This document shows positions 1 through 8,390 of a stretch of 64,000 nt of DNA, piece after piece. A model generated the notes under the pieces. The model saw only the letters and a list, made by a program, of their open reading frames with translations, was not told the origin of the DNA and ran no database searches. How positions within the stretch are numbered: the stretch's first letter is position 1; the number at the start of each line of letters is the position of its first letter. Source of the stretch: Roseburia sp. 499. GTDB taxonomy: Bacteria > Bacillota > Clostridia > Lachnospirales > Lachnospiraceae. The stretch spans positions 310,001 through 374,000 of the forward strand of contig NZ_CP135164.1 of the NCBI RefSeq assembly GCF_001940225.2, written 5' to 3'. A program made the translations under genes and the position numbers.

Positions 1-1
1 T

Positions 2-475
2 ATCGAACTTCCGCTGGAAATTATGTATTATTCCAAGGAAGATCGTTCCGCAAGAGCAGATGAAATGTTGGAAATGGTAGGACTTAAGAATTTTGCAAAT
101 CATTTTCCAAAACAGTTAAGTGGTGGTATGCAACAGAGAGTTAACATAGCAAGAGCATTCGGGCTTCGGCCGGAAATCCTTCTGATGGATGAACCGTTTT
201 CTGCATTGGATGAATTTACGAAGGAAAAGTTACATGAAGATTTGCTTCGAATCTGGAGACAGACCAATAAAACAGTATTATTTGTAACCCATAATATTCA
301 GGAAGCAGTTTTCCTATCAGACAGAGTATGTGTCCTGTCACCTCATCCGGGAAGATTATCGGCAGTAGTAGATATTGATTTGCCAAGACCAAGAACATTA
401 GAGATGAAGGAGACACAGCACTTCAATGAATTAGTTACTAAAGTACGTAACAGCTTTGAAGGGGGAAGTGTTTAA
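2..475 (+). CDS. ABC transporter ATP-binding protein, SsuB/TauB-like (5' truncated by window)
   Basis: This is the C-terminal two thirds of a nucleotide-binding subunit; the open frame runs to the window edge, so the start lies outside. Visible motifs in order are the ABC signature LSGGMQQR, Walker B with D-loop (ILLMDEPFSALDE) and the H-loop histidine in FVTHNIQEA. The family (nitrate/sulfonate/taurine/pyrimidine importers) powers uptake through two permeases on the inner face of the membrane. Its stop codon overlaps the next start by one base (taATG), so translation is coupled to the permease. The in-frame ATG at 23 is internal, not a start, because the frame upstream still reads as family-like sequence. 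The role in pyrimidine uptake is inferred from the operon. Confidence 0.9.
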   Translation: MELPLEIMYYSKEDRSARADEMLEMVGLKNFANHFPKQLSGGMQQRVNIARAFGLRPEILLMDEPFSALDEFTKEKLHEDLLRIWRQTNKTVLFVTHNIQEAVFLSDRVCVLSPHPGRLSAVVDIDLPRPRTLEMKETQHFNELVTKVRNSFEGGSV

Positions 476-1317
476 TGAAGAATAGAGTAAAAAGTCTTAC
501 GAATAAAAAATGGGTATCCACAGTTTTCTGGTTGGTAATCATAGTGATTGCTTGGGGAATAGGAGCTTCTATCATAGAGGTAACTAAGAGAACGCCGGAA
601 AATATTATGCCACATTTATATCAGATACTGGAGGCGGCATTTTCTACAAAACCGGTTGCTAATGGAATGTCGGCGACCATGGTGGTTCTTACCAGCGCCA
701 GAGCAACATTAGTAAGAGCTTTGGGAGGTTTATTGATTGGTACAATACTTGGATTCCTACTGGCGTTATTGATGAAACTTTCTGGACTTGTGGAAAAATT
801 GATTTTTCCATATTTGATGTTGATTCAGTTGATTCCGGTATTGGGTCTTGCGCCAATTGTTTTGGCAATTACAGGAGATATCAACAAGAGCAGAATTGTA
901 ATAGCAGCAATCTTAAGCTTTTATCCAGTGGCAACGAATACATTGGCAGGATTTAAATCTGTAGATAAAGATAAGTACGATTTGATGTACACTTATGCAG
1001 CCAAAAAAAGAACTATTTATGCAAAGGTATTAATCCCTTCTGCAATTCCTTATTTTTTTACAGGACTGAAAATAGCAGCCCCATTAGCAATCACAGCGTC
1101 CATTTTGGTGGATACCTTGCAGGGAGATGGTGGACTTGGATGTATGTTATCACAATCTTTAAAACATGCGATGTCTATTTATGTATTCTGGTTGATTGTT
1201 TTCTTTAGTGCATTTATTGGAATTTTTAGTGGATATCTGATGAGTTGGATTGAGTCATTGGTTTCACCGGAAAAAAGAGGGCTTAGAAAAGCCAAGAGTA
1301 AGAAGGGAGGGAACTGA
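475..1317 (+). CDS. ABC transporter permease, SsuC/ThiX-like (first of two)
   Basis: A 280-residue BPD_transp_1-type permease with an N-terminal membrane anchor (about residues 15-35) and four or five further hydrophobic segments. The cytoplasmic coupling (EAA-like) loop is visible around YDLMYTYAAKKR, about residues 165-180, where the ATPase docks. It starts at the last base of the ATPase stop codon and ends two bases before the second permease. The two permeases are of equal length and have the same AAKKR coupling motif, so they probably form a heterodimeric pore. The substrate cannot be read from the sequence; the downstream enzymes suggest a pyrimidine, hydantoin or related ureide. Confidence 0.88.
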   Translation: MKNRVKSLTNKKWVSTVFWLVIIVIAWGIGASIIEVTKRTPENIMPHLYQILEAAFSTKPVANGMSATMVVLTSARATLVRALGGLLIGTILGFLLALLMKLSGLVEKLIFPYLMLIQLIPVLGLAPIVLAITGDINKSRIVIAAILSFYPVATNTLAGFKSVDKDKYDLMYTYAAKKRTIYAKVLIPSAIPYFFTGLKIAAPLAITASILVDTLQGDGGLGCMLSQSLKHAMSIYVFWLIVFFSAFIGIFSGYLMSWIESLVSPEKRGLRKAKSKKGGN

Positions 1318-1319
1318 TT

Positions 1320-2162
1320 ATGGCACAACAAAAATTAAAAAGAAAGAAAAGCCTTTATCAGAGAGGCAAAGAAAATAAAAAGCTGCAAGCGGCGTTAACA
1401 GTTATTTTACCGGTTGGCTTTGGAATTTTGATATTTGCACTCTGGCAGGGACAAATCTTACATAAAATGTTCCATACAGATACCTATACCTTGCCTCTAC
1501 CAACTAAGATTGGAAGCATATTTATGGATAACCTGGATAAGATTTGGGAAAATACTCAGTCTACAATATCTGTTGCTTTTATAGGCTTGGTGCTGGGAAG
1601 TCTTCTGGGATATGCAGTGGCAATTTTGGCATCCTTTTTTCCAAAAATGGGAAAAGGGGGGCTAAGCATTATAGGTGCATTTGCATCTATTCCGGTAGTT
1701 GCAATGGCGCCGGTGCTTAATAACTGGACAAAGGATATATCCAATGAAGCAAGTGTCCGAAGTATGGTTGCAAAAATAATTGTAGTTATGCTTGTTTCGG
1801 CAGCAAATATGAGTTTAAATGCGTATCGTGGTCTGACAGAACTTAAGCCATATGCGTTGGATTTGATGGCAACCTATGCTGCCAAAAAAAGAGTAGTTTT
1901 AGTAAAACTCAGATTACCAAACTCCGTGCCATATATTTTTATAGCTTTAAAGGTAGCAGTTCCGGCAAGTATTATGACAACAATTGTTAGTGAATATTTT
2001 GCAGAATATATTACAGGTGTGGGACGTCAGATTCGTGAAAATATTGTGTTGGCACAGTATTCTACCGCTTGGGCTTATATTGTAACAGCGTGTCTGTTAG
2101 GAATCATTTCTTATGTGATTTTAATGATAGTACAGAGTATTTTGCTAAGGAAACATCAATAA
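1320..2162 (+). CDS. ABC transporter permease, SsuC/ThiX-like (second of two)
   Basis: A 280-residue permease and paralogue of the preceding gene. A very basic N-terminus (KLKRKKSLYQRGKENKK) precedes the first membrane segment at about residues 25-43, and the coupling loop LDLMATYAAKKR lies near residue 180. It follows the first permease by two bases with the RBS (AGGGAGGG) inside the end of that gene. The pair is consistent with a heterodimeric channel of the nitrate/taurine/HMP importer class. The next gene, the binding protein, follows after a normal RBS, so all four transporter genes appear co-transcribed. Confidence 0.88.
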   Translation: MAQQKLKRKKSLYQRGKENKKLQAALTVILPVGFGILIFALWQGQILHKMFHTDTYTLPLPTKIGSIFMDNLDKIWENTQSTISVAFIGLVLGSLLGYAVAILASFFPKMGKGGLSIIGAFASIPVVAMAPVLNNWTKDISNEASVRSMVAKIIVVMLVSAANMSLNAYRGLTELKPYALDLMATYAAKKRVVLVKLRLPNSVPYIFIALKVAVPASIMTTIVSEYFAEYITGVGRQIRENIVLAQYSTAWAYIVTACLLGIISYVILMIVQSILLRKHQ

Positions 2163-2218
2163 TCTTTGGCTGAATATATAGAACAAAAGTAGAACCGATG
2201 AAAAAGGAGGACATTATT

Positions 2219-3379
2219 ATGAAAAAAAGAACAATGAAACTGGTAAGCCTGCTTTGTGTAGCAGCAATGACAATGTCAATTTTTGTAGGATGTGGAAAAG
2301 CTTCAGACGAAAATACATCAGGAAGCAATAGTTCAGAAAGCAGTAAAGAAGAATCCGGAAGTGATACAGAAGATGGTGGAACAGAAACAGCACTGAGTGA
2401 TGAGGAAGTTATCAAGGCAGCGGCTGCTGACGGAAAAGTAGGTAACTGGGGACTTGGTAATGAATATGAGATTTTGGCTCTGTTAGCAAAATATGAACTT
2501 CCGACAGAGTATTTAAGTCAGGACTTTACTATGGATGGATTTGACGATGATTCCGTTACCCTTGCTTCTGCAATGACTTACAATGAATTGGGATTAGTAC
2601 AAAATGATTATGACGGTGGCTATGGCTACGGCGATTCTGTTGGAATTATTGATATGAATAATGAAGGAGTTGCTATGCTGGAGGATAATATTTTCTGTAC
2701 CAAGAAGTTCGCAGAAGAAAATCCAAACACAGTTGCAGCATTTTTATATGCATCCTTAAAGGGATGGGAATATGCAGTAGAAAATCCGGAAGAAGCAGCA
2801 GAAATCTGCTATGAATATGGTTCTTCTGTATCAGCAGACCATCAGGCATATATGGCAAAAGAGGTTGCAAAGCTGGTTACCACAGATATGAATGGAAATT
2901 CCGTAAGTGATATCGGTAATATGGATGAAACAGCAATGGAACAGACTCTGGAAATTGCAAAGAAGTACGTTACTTTAGATGATGCGGATGCAAATACAGC
3001 ACTTCAGGCAATTACACTGGATGATATCCGAGATACTTCTTTCCTGGAAACAGCAAAGGCTTCTGACGGTGCTTTTGACGTAGAGAAATCTGAGGTTTCT
3101 ATCCAGTTGAAATGGCTGCCACAGGCGCAGTTCATGGGCTATTATGTAGCATTGGATAAAGGTTATTATGATGAAGTTGGTCTTAAGGTAAATATTGTTT
3201 CCGGTGGTGGAGATATTGCAGAAACAACAGCAGTAAATAATGGAACAGTAGACTTTGGAGTAACATGGGTAACTAACCTTGCTTCTGCAAATGCAGGCGG
3301 TATGGATTTGGTAGAAATAGCACAGATTTATCAGAGATCAGGTCTGGTATTGGTATACAAACCAGAGAACTTTAAATAA
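2219..3379 (+). CDS. NMT1/THI5-like substrate-binding lipoprotein, circularly permuted
   Basis: A 386-residue secreted lipoprotein. The start chosen is the ATG at 2219, eight bases after AAAGGAGG, which gives a signal peptide with lipobox VGC at Cys25. A Ser/Glu/Gly-rich linker (about 28-60) follows. Residues from about 72 (GKVGNWGLGNEYEI) match the part that normally lies in the middle and end of NMT1/THI5-type binding proteins, including the C-terminal KKFAEENPNTVAAF...GWEYAVENPEEA helices. The usual N-terminal segment (VSIQLKWLPQAQFMGYYVA, then the GGGD and VDFGVTW motifs) comes last, from about residue 293 to the end. The gene ends at VYKPENFK, exactly where the normal protein would run on into the GKVGNWG segment. 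The order of parts is seen directly; ligand capture for a pyrimidine-like compound is inferred from the operon. Confidence 0.88.
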   Translation: MKKRTMKLVSLLCVAAMTMSIFVGCGKASDENTSGSNSSESSKEESGSDTEDGGTETALSDEEVIKAAAADGKVGNWGLGNEYEILALLAKYELPTEYLSQDFTMDGFDDDSVTLASAMTYNELGLVQNDYDGGYGYGDSVGIIDMNNEGVAMLEDNIFCTKKFAEENPNTVAAFLYASLKGWEYAVENPEEAAEICYEYGSSVSADHQAYMAKEVAKLVTTDMNGNSVSDIGNMDETAMEQTLEIAKKYVTLDDADANTALQAITLDDIRDTSFLETAKASDGAFDVEKSEVSIQLKWLPQAQFMGYYVALDKGYYDEVGLKVNIVSGGGDIAETTAVNNGTVDFGVTWVTNLASANAGGMDLVEIAQIYQRSGLVLVYKPENFK

Positions 3380-3404
3380 GAAAAAGTAACTTACAGTACA
3401 GCAT

Positions 3405-3442
3405 GGTGGAAAGTCCGGCAAAGGGCCGGACTGGAATCCACC
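3405..3442 (+). other. strong intercistronic hairpin between binding protein and hydantoinase
   Basis: AGTCCGGC (3412-3419) pairs with GCCGGACT (3425-3432) and an outer TGGTGGA/TCCACC arm extends the stem, separated by a small internal loop. There is no T-run after it, so it is unlikely to end all transcription. A hairpin here would protect the 3' end of the binding-protein message and give the usual excess of binding protein over the enzymes. Confidence 0.6.
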
Positions 3443-3463
3443 GGATAAAAAGAGGTGTATACT

Positions 3464-4831
3464 ATGGATTTGTTAATTAAAGGTGGAACAGTTGTAACAG
3501 CAACAGAGAGTTTTATTGCAGATGTAGCAGTAAAAGATGGAAAAATTGCTGCAATCGGAAAAGATTTAGAAATGCCGGCGGAAAAAATAGTAGATGCTAC
3601 AGGAAAATTGGTTTTACCGGGGGCGCTGGATGCTCATACTCATATGGCAATGCCGTTTGGTGGAACGGTATCTGCGGATGGGTATTTAGCTGGAACAAGA
3701 GCTGCTGTATGCGGTGGAGTTACAACTATTTTTGATTATCCGGTACAGCATAAGGGAGAGACCATTCTTGGACTGGTAAACTCCAAGAAAGAGATTTTGG
3801 AAAAGGAAGCATGTTGTGACTATGCATTCCACTGTTGTATTACTGATTTGAATGAGGGAGAGATTTTAAATGAAATGGAGCAGGCGGTAAAGGAAGGAAT
3901 CACCAGTTTTAAGTGTTTTCTGGTTTATAAAAAAGAAGGCATGATGGTGGATGATGGTATGCTGGCAACTTTGTTGCTTCGAGCAAAAGAACTGGGAGCT
4001 ATGATTAATGTACATGCAGAAAATCCGGATTTGATTGATCTTCGTACGGCACAGTATTTGAAAGAAGGAAAGACCTCTGCATGGTATCATTACATGAGCC
4101 GACCGGAATTCGTAGAAGCAGAGGCAGACAAACGAGTTGTTCATTGGGCTACTCATCTGGATGCACCGGTTTATATTGTGCATATGGCAGATAAAGAAGG
4201 ACTGGAGGCATGCATCAAGGCAAAAGAAGAAGGACATGAACTTTATGTGGAAACTTGTCCTCAGTATTTGGAATTTACTTGTGATGTTTATAAGAGAGAA
4301 GACGGAAGAAACTTTGTATGTTCACCGCCAATGAAAGGGCAGGAAAGCCTTGATGCGTTATGGAAAGCATTAAAGGCGGGATTTATAGATACGGTTGCTA
4401 CCGATCATTGTCCATTCCAAAGTTATGAAAAGGATTGGGGCAAGGATGATTATACAAAGATTCCGAATGGATGTGCCGGAGTAGAAAATCTCTATCCTTA
4501 TATGTTGGATGCGGCAAACGCAGGAAAAATATCCTTTGAGAAAGTAGTAGAAGTGTGTGCTACAAATGTAGCAAAGATTTTTGGATGTGAAAACAAGGGA
4601 GCAATTGCCATCGGAAAAGATGCTGATATTGTTCTTTATGATAAAGAAAAAGATTTTACCATTAGTGTAAACAACATGCATTCGGATTATGATCATACCA
4701 TCTGGGAAGGGAAAAAACTTCACGGATATCCGATACAAACCTATTTGCGTGGTAAATTGGTGTATGACAATGGGGAATTCGTAGGAACCCCGGGAACAGG
4801 TGAATATGTAAAACGTATACCGAAAAAATAA
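3464..4831 (+). CDS. hydA: D-hydantoinase / dihydropyrimidinase
   Basis: A 455-residue zinc amidohydrolase that opens the ring of dihydrouracil, dihydrothymine or 5-substituted hydantoins to an N-carbamoyl amino acid. Metal and active-site motifs are in order: DAHTHM (His57, His59), the lysine in FKCFLVYKK expected to be carboxylated, NVHAENPD, IVHMAD and the aspartate in ATDHCPF. The start at 3464 is preferred over a GTG at 3455, because AGAGGTG lies at 3451-3457 and would be its own RBS otherwise. It stands between the transporter and the PreA-like dehydrogenase, which fits step two of reductive pyrimidine breakdown. Length is normal for the family. Hydantoinase activity without the pyrimidine role remains possible. 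Confidence 0.92.
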   Translation: MDLLIKGGTVVTATESFIADVAVKDGKIAAIGKDLEMPAEKIVDATGKLVLPGALDAHTHMAMPFGGTVSADGYLAGTRAAVCGGVTTIFDYPVQHKGETILGLVNSKKEILEKEACCDYAFHCCITDLNEGEILNEMEQAVKEGITSFKCFLVYKKEGMMVDDGMLATLLLRAKELGAMINVHAENPDLIDLRTAQYLKEGKTSAWYHYMSRPEFVEAEADKRVVHWATHLDAPVYIVHMADKEGLEACIKAKEEGHELYVETCPQYLEFTCDVYKREDGRNFVCSPPMKGQESLDALWKALKAGFIDTVATDHCPFQSYEKDWGKDDYTKIPNGCAGVENLYPYMLDAANAGKISFEKVVEVCATNVAKIFGCENKGAIAIGKDADIVLYDKEKDFTISVNNMHSDYDHTIWEGKKLHGYPIQTYLRGKLVYDNGEFVGTPGTGEYVKRIPKK

Positions 4832-4850
4832 AAAGAAGGAGGCAGGTGCA

Positions 4851-6347
4851 ATGGCATATGAAGAAATCAGAATAAAAAGTGAGGTAGGGAGATGTCTGCT
4901 ATGTCATGATGCGCCTTGTGCAAAAGCGTGTCCGGAAGCAGCAGGAATAGATAAGATTATACGTTCCCTGAGATTTGAAAATTATACAGGAGCGAGTCGG
5001 AGGTTACAAAATAGTAATATCGATTCAGAATGTGCTACCAAATGTATGGAAGCTTGCAACAGAGGAAAAATTGATAAGTCCATTGATATACCGGGGATTT
5101 TGGAGGATATGAAGGTATATTCTACTGAAATACAGGAAAAGAAAGTAGATTTGTCCATTGATTTTTGTGGTGTACATTGTGAGAATCCATTTTTTCTTTC
5201 CTCATCCGTAGTGGGAAGTAATTACGAAATGGTAGCAAAAGCATTCGATATGGGCTGGGCAGGAGTAGCGTTTAAAACAATTGGGCTTTTTGTGCCGGAT
5301 GAAGTTTCGCCAAGATTTTCGGCAATGGAAAAAGAAAGTACTCCTTTCGTAGGATTCAAGAACATTGAGCAAATTTCTGACCATACACTGGAAGAAAATC
5401 TGGGATTTCTAAAGCAGTTAAAAAAGGATTATCCTACAAAGGTCATCATTGCTTCTATTATGGGGCAAAATGAAGAAGAGTGGACAATATTGGCACAGAA
5501 AATGGAAGAAGTTGGTGTGGATATTATTGAATGTAATTTTTCCTGTCCACAGATGGTAGGAGAAGGTTTAGGAAGTGATGTAGGAACGAATCTGGAACTG
5601 GTGAGCAGATATACCAAAGCGACAAGAAAGGGTACAAAGCTTCCGATTCTTGCTAAAATGACGCCGAATATTACCAAGATGGAGGAACCGGCAATAGCTG
5701 CGGTGCGTGCTGGTGCAGATGGTATTGCGGCAATCAATACGATTAAGAGTATCATGAATGTGAATCTTAATGCGTTTGAATCAGAACCTACTGTGGTAGG
5801 AAAATCTGCAGTCGGTGGTTATTCCGGAAAAGCAGTAAAGCCAATTGCACTTCGCTTTATTCATGATATGAAAAAATGCGAGGAACTAAAAAATATTCCT
5901 ATCAGTGGTATGGGAGGAATTGAGACTTGGCGTGATGCAGCTGAATTTATCACAATGGGATGTGGAACTATTCAGGTGACTACCTCTGTTATGCAGTACG
6001 GGTATCGTGTGATAGAAGATATGATAGAAGGCTTTTCTAATTATATGATTTCAGAGGGAATTACATCAGTGGCAGATATGGTAGGAAAGGCATTGCCACA
6101 TTTGGTTTCTGCAGACGAGTTGGAACGAAGTACCATTGAATATCCTAAGTTTGACCGAAAAAAATGTATCTCTTGTGGCAGATGTTATTTATCCTGTTAC
6201 GATGGTGGACATCAGGCATTGCGTATAGATGAGAAAACGGGCCAGCCTATGATGGATGCAAAGAAGTGTGTTGGTTGTCAATTGTGTAAATTAGTTTGTC
6301 CGGTAGGAGCAATTACAGCAGGAACAAGAGTAGAAAAGAAAAAATAG
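4851..6347 (+). CDS. PreA-type dihydropyrimidine dehydrogenase with DPD-like N-terminal iron-sulfur domain
   Basis: A 498-residue fusion. Residues about 1-100 carry two cysteine clusters (CLLCHDAPCAKACP and ECATKCMEACN) like domain I of dihydropyrimidine dehydrogenase and the start of PreT. From about residue 105 it is a full PreA: FMN-barrel with FKTIG, IASIMGQNE, IECNFSCPQ, LAKMTPNI, AINT and GIGTSG-like SGMGGIETW segments. Two 4Fe-4S motifs follow at the C-terminus (CISCGRCYLSC and CVGCQLCKLVCP). The FAD and NAD(P) domains of PreT are absent, and no preT lies in the window, so electrons must come from another flavoprotein or ferredoxin. The reaction is reduction of uracil/thymine to the dihydro form, or the reverse. 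RBS AAGAAGGAGG precedes the ATG closely. Confidence 0.88.
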   Translation: MAYEEIRIKSEVGRCLLCHDAPCAKACPEAAGIDKIIRSLRFENYTGASRRLQNSNIDSECATKCMEACNRGKIDKSIDIPGILEDMKVYSTEIQEKKVDLSIDFCGVHCENPFFLSSSVVGSNYEMVAKAFDMGWAGVAFKTIGLFVPDEVSPRFSAMEKESTPFVGFKNIEQISDHTLEENLGFLKQLKKDYPTKVIIASIMGQNEEEWTILAQKMEEVGVDIIECNFSCPQMVGEGLGSDVGTNLELVSRYTKATRKGTKLPILAKMTPNITKMEEPAIAAVRAGADGIAAINTIKSIMNVNLNAFESEPTVVGKSAVGGYSGKAVKPIALRFIHDMKKCEELKNIPISGMGGIETWRDAAEFITMGCGTIQVTTSVMQYGYRVIEDMIEGFSNYMISEGITSVADMVGKALPHLVSADELERSTIEYPKFDRKKCISCGRCYLSCYDGGHQALRIDEKTGQPMMDAKKCVGCQLCKLVCPVGAITAGTRVEKKK

Positions 6348-6367
6348 TAAAAAGGATGGTGTTTTTT

Positions 6368-7630
6368 ATGTATACATGTAGTTTAGAAAGAATGACAGAT
6401 AAGATTAAGACATTTTCGACATTTGGAGATGCAGGCCATGGTGGAATTACAAGATATTCCTTGTCTGAGGCAGCTATTCAGGCAAGAAACGAGTTTCGAA
6501 AGAGAATGGAAGCCATTGGAGCGATTATAGAAATTGATGATGTGGCCAATATGTACGCAACTCTTCCGGGAACAGATCCGGATGCGAAAAGAATTGTTAT
6601 GGCATCTCATTGTGACTCTGTAAAAAATGGTGGAAATTATGATGGTATCTTAGGTGTTATGTCTGCCATGGAAGTATTAGAAACAGTAGCAGCAAATAAT
6701 ATACCTCATAAGCATCCGCTGACAGCTATGATTTGGACAAATGAAGAAGGTTCTTTGTATCCACCTGCTATGATGTGTTCCGGTATCGTATGTTATGATT
6801 ATCTGCCGGAGGATATCAGAAGCAAGTTTAAATATGAGGACATGATGAAGTCCACGAGTATTCTGGATAATAAAAGTACTTTTGGGGAAGCATTGGAAAA
6901 GTCGGGATTCAAAGGCGATAAGAAATATAGACTCAGCCCGGAAAAGTATTTGTATATGTTTGAAACACATATTGAGCAGGGGCCAATTCTAGAGGATGCA
7001 GGAAATGATATTGGAGTGGTTGACTGTGTGCTTGGAATGTTTAATTACAGATTAAAATTTTATGGTCAGACAACCCACGCAGGAACATTCCCAATGCCAA
7101 AGAGAAAGGATGCATTTTTGGCAGCGTCTCAGGCATTATGCTACTTGCATGAGGAAATTGATAAGTTGGGATACCCGGAGCTTGTATATACTACCGGCGA
7201 AGTAGTTTGTCATCCATGTGTACATACCTGTGTACCTGATTTCTTTGATTTTTCCTTTGATGCAAGACATGAAAAACCGGAAGTACTGGAGAAGGTTTTG
7301 GAGATTGTAAAGAGTTGTGCGGACAAGACATGGGCAGGATGTACCTGTGAAGTGGAGAGAGCATGGAATCGAGATACCGTATATTGGGATAAAAAACTGG
7401 TAGGGTATGTAAAAGAAGCAGCAGAAGAATTAGGTGTTTCCCATCAGTACATTCATTCCGGGGCAGGTCATGATGCACAGTTTGCAGCCTATATGTTACC
7501 AACTACTATGATTTTTGTACAGTCAAAAGATGGTTTATCCCATTGTGAACCGGAATATTCTTCACCGGAACATTGTACCGAAGGTGCGACTGTGATGCTG
7601 AATGCAGTGCTGAAGGCAGATGCAGAATAA
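6368..7630 (+). CDS. M20-family amidase: N-carbamoyl amino acid hydrolase / beta-ureidopropionase
   Basis: A 420-residue binuclear-metal hydrolase of the HyuC/AllC/beta-ureidopropionase group, which removes the carbamoyl group of the hydantoinase product to give a free amino acid (beta-alanine from uracil), CO2 and ammonia. Motifs seen: ASHCDS with the bridging Asp in NYDGILGV, the NEEG glutamates, ETHIEQGP and the late histidine in SSPEHCTEG. The start is placed at 6368, because AAAGGATGG at 6351-6359 is a good RBS for it; a longer frame begins inside the previous gene. It completes a three-enzyme route with the two genes upstream. L- versus D-specificity and the exact substrate cannot be read from sequence. 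Confidence 0.9.
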   Translation: MYTCSLERMTDKIKTFSTFGDAGHGGITRYSLSEAAIQARNEFRKRMEAIGAIIEIDDVANMYATLPGTDPDAKRIVMASHCDSVKNGGNYDGILGVMSAMEVLETVAANNIPHKHPLTAMIWTNEEGSLYPPAMMCSGIVCYDYLPEDIRSKFKYEDMMKSTSILDNKSTFGEALEKSGFKGDKKYRLSPEKYLYMFETHIEQGPILEDAGNDIGVVDCVLGMFNYRLKFYGQTTHAGTFPMPKRKDAFLAASQALCYLHEEIDKLGYPELVYTTGEVVCHPCVHTCVPDFFDFSFDARHEKPEVLEKVLEIVKSCADKTWAGCTCEVERAWNRDTVYWDKKLVGYVKEAAEELGVSHQYIHSGAGHDAQFAAYMLPTTMIFVQSKDGLSHCEPEYSSPEHCTEGATVMLNAVLKADAE

Positions 7631-7662
7631 GGGGAGAAAAATAGAGAATAGAGGTGACAAGT

Positions 7663-8292
7663 ATGCAGAATTATGTTATTACGATTGCCAGAGGATTTGG
7701 AAGTGGTGGAAAAGATATTGGTACGCGATTGGCAAAAGAACTGGGAATTCCGTGTTATGATAGGCAGATTCTTACTATGGCATCTGATAAAAGTGGAATA
7801 GATGAAAGCGTTTTTGTGGAGACGAATGAAAAATTGCGAGGAAAATATATTGCAAATTTTCTTCGAAAAATGCCGGTAACGGGAGTATTAGATCCGCATG
7901 AGAAAGATTTTGTATCGGATATCAATGTATTTAATATACAAGCAGAATTAATTCGGAGCCTTGCGGTAACAGAAAGCTGTATTATTATTGGAAAATGTGC
8001 AGATGATATTTTAAGAGATTACAAAAATGTAATTAGTGTATACATAGAGGCACCTCGGTCTGCCTGTGTAAAGTCTATTCAGGAAAAAATGCATGTTTCA
8101 GCAGAACGGGCAAATCAATTGATTCGTAGTACAGATAAATATCGGGCGAAGTATTATAGCTATTATTCCGGTGGAAAAGATTGGACAAATCCAACAAACT
8201 ATGATTTGGTTTTAAATAGTGACAGAATTGGTAGAGAAAATTGTGTGAAGCTTATTAAAGATTATATTAATATTAAATTTGGTGAAAACTAA
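7663..8292 (+). CDS. cytidylate kinase-like family protein
   Basis: A 209-residue P-loop protein beginning ITIARGFGSGGKDIGTRLAKELG, the nucleotide-binding loop of the cytidylate-kinase-like family common in Clostridia. The start at 7663 follows GAGGTG (7651-7656). Mid-protein it has the SCIIIGKCADDIL strand-helix typical of the family and RANQLIRSTDKYRAKYY, where the lid arginines lie. It is the last gene of the pyrimidine/hydantoin operon, 32 bases after the carbamoylase. True cytidylate kinase activity is not assured for this subfamily; a regulatory or nucleoside-salvage role linked to the pathway is an inference. Confidence 0.8.
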   Translation: MQNYVITIARGFGSGGKDIGTRLAKELGIPCYDRQILTMASDKSGIDESVFVETNEKLRGKYIANFLRKMPVTGVLDPHEKDFVSDINVFNIQAELIRSLAVTESCIIIGKCADDILRDYKNVISVYIEAPRSACVKSIQEKMHVSAERANQLIRSTDKYRAKYYSYYSGGKDWTNPTNYDLVLNSDRIGRENCVKLIKDYINIKFGEN

Positions 8293-8346
8293 GTATATGA
8301 ACCAAAAGCCGGAATTATTAAAATGAGATAGAAGGGACAGTCGTAG

Positions 8347-8390
8347 AAAAAGCCGAAAATTCATTTTGAAAATGAGTTTTCGGCTTTAGT
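8347..8390. terminator. bidirectional intrinsic terminator
   Basis: AAAGCCGAAAA (8349-8359) pairs with TTTTCGGCTTT (8377-8387), with A-rich and T-rich flanks on both sides. It lies between the convergent pyrimidine operon and the Rpn-like gene and can serve both strands. Confidence 0.85.
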
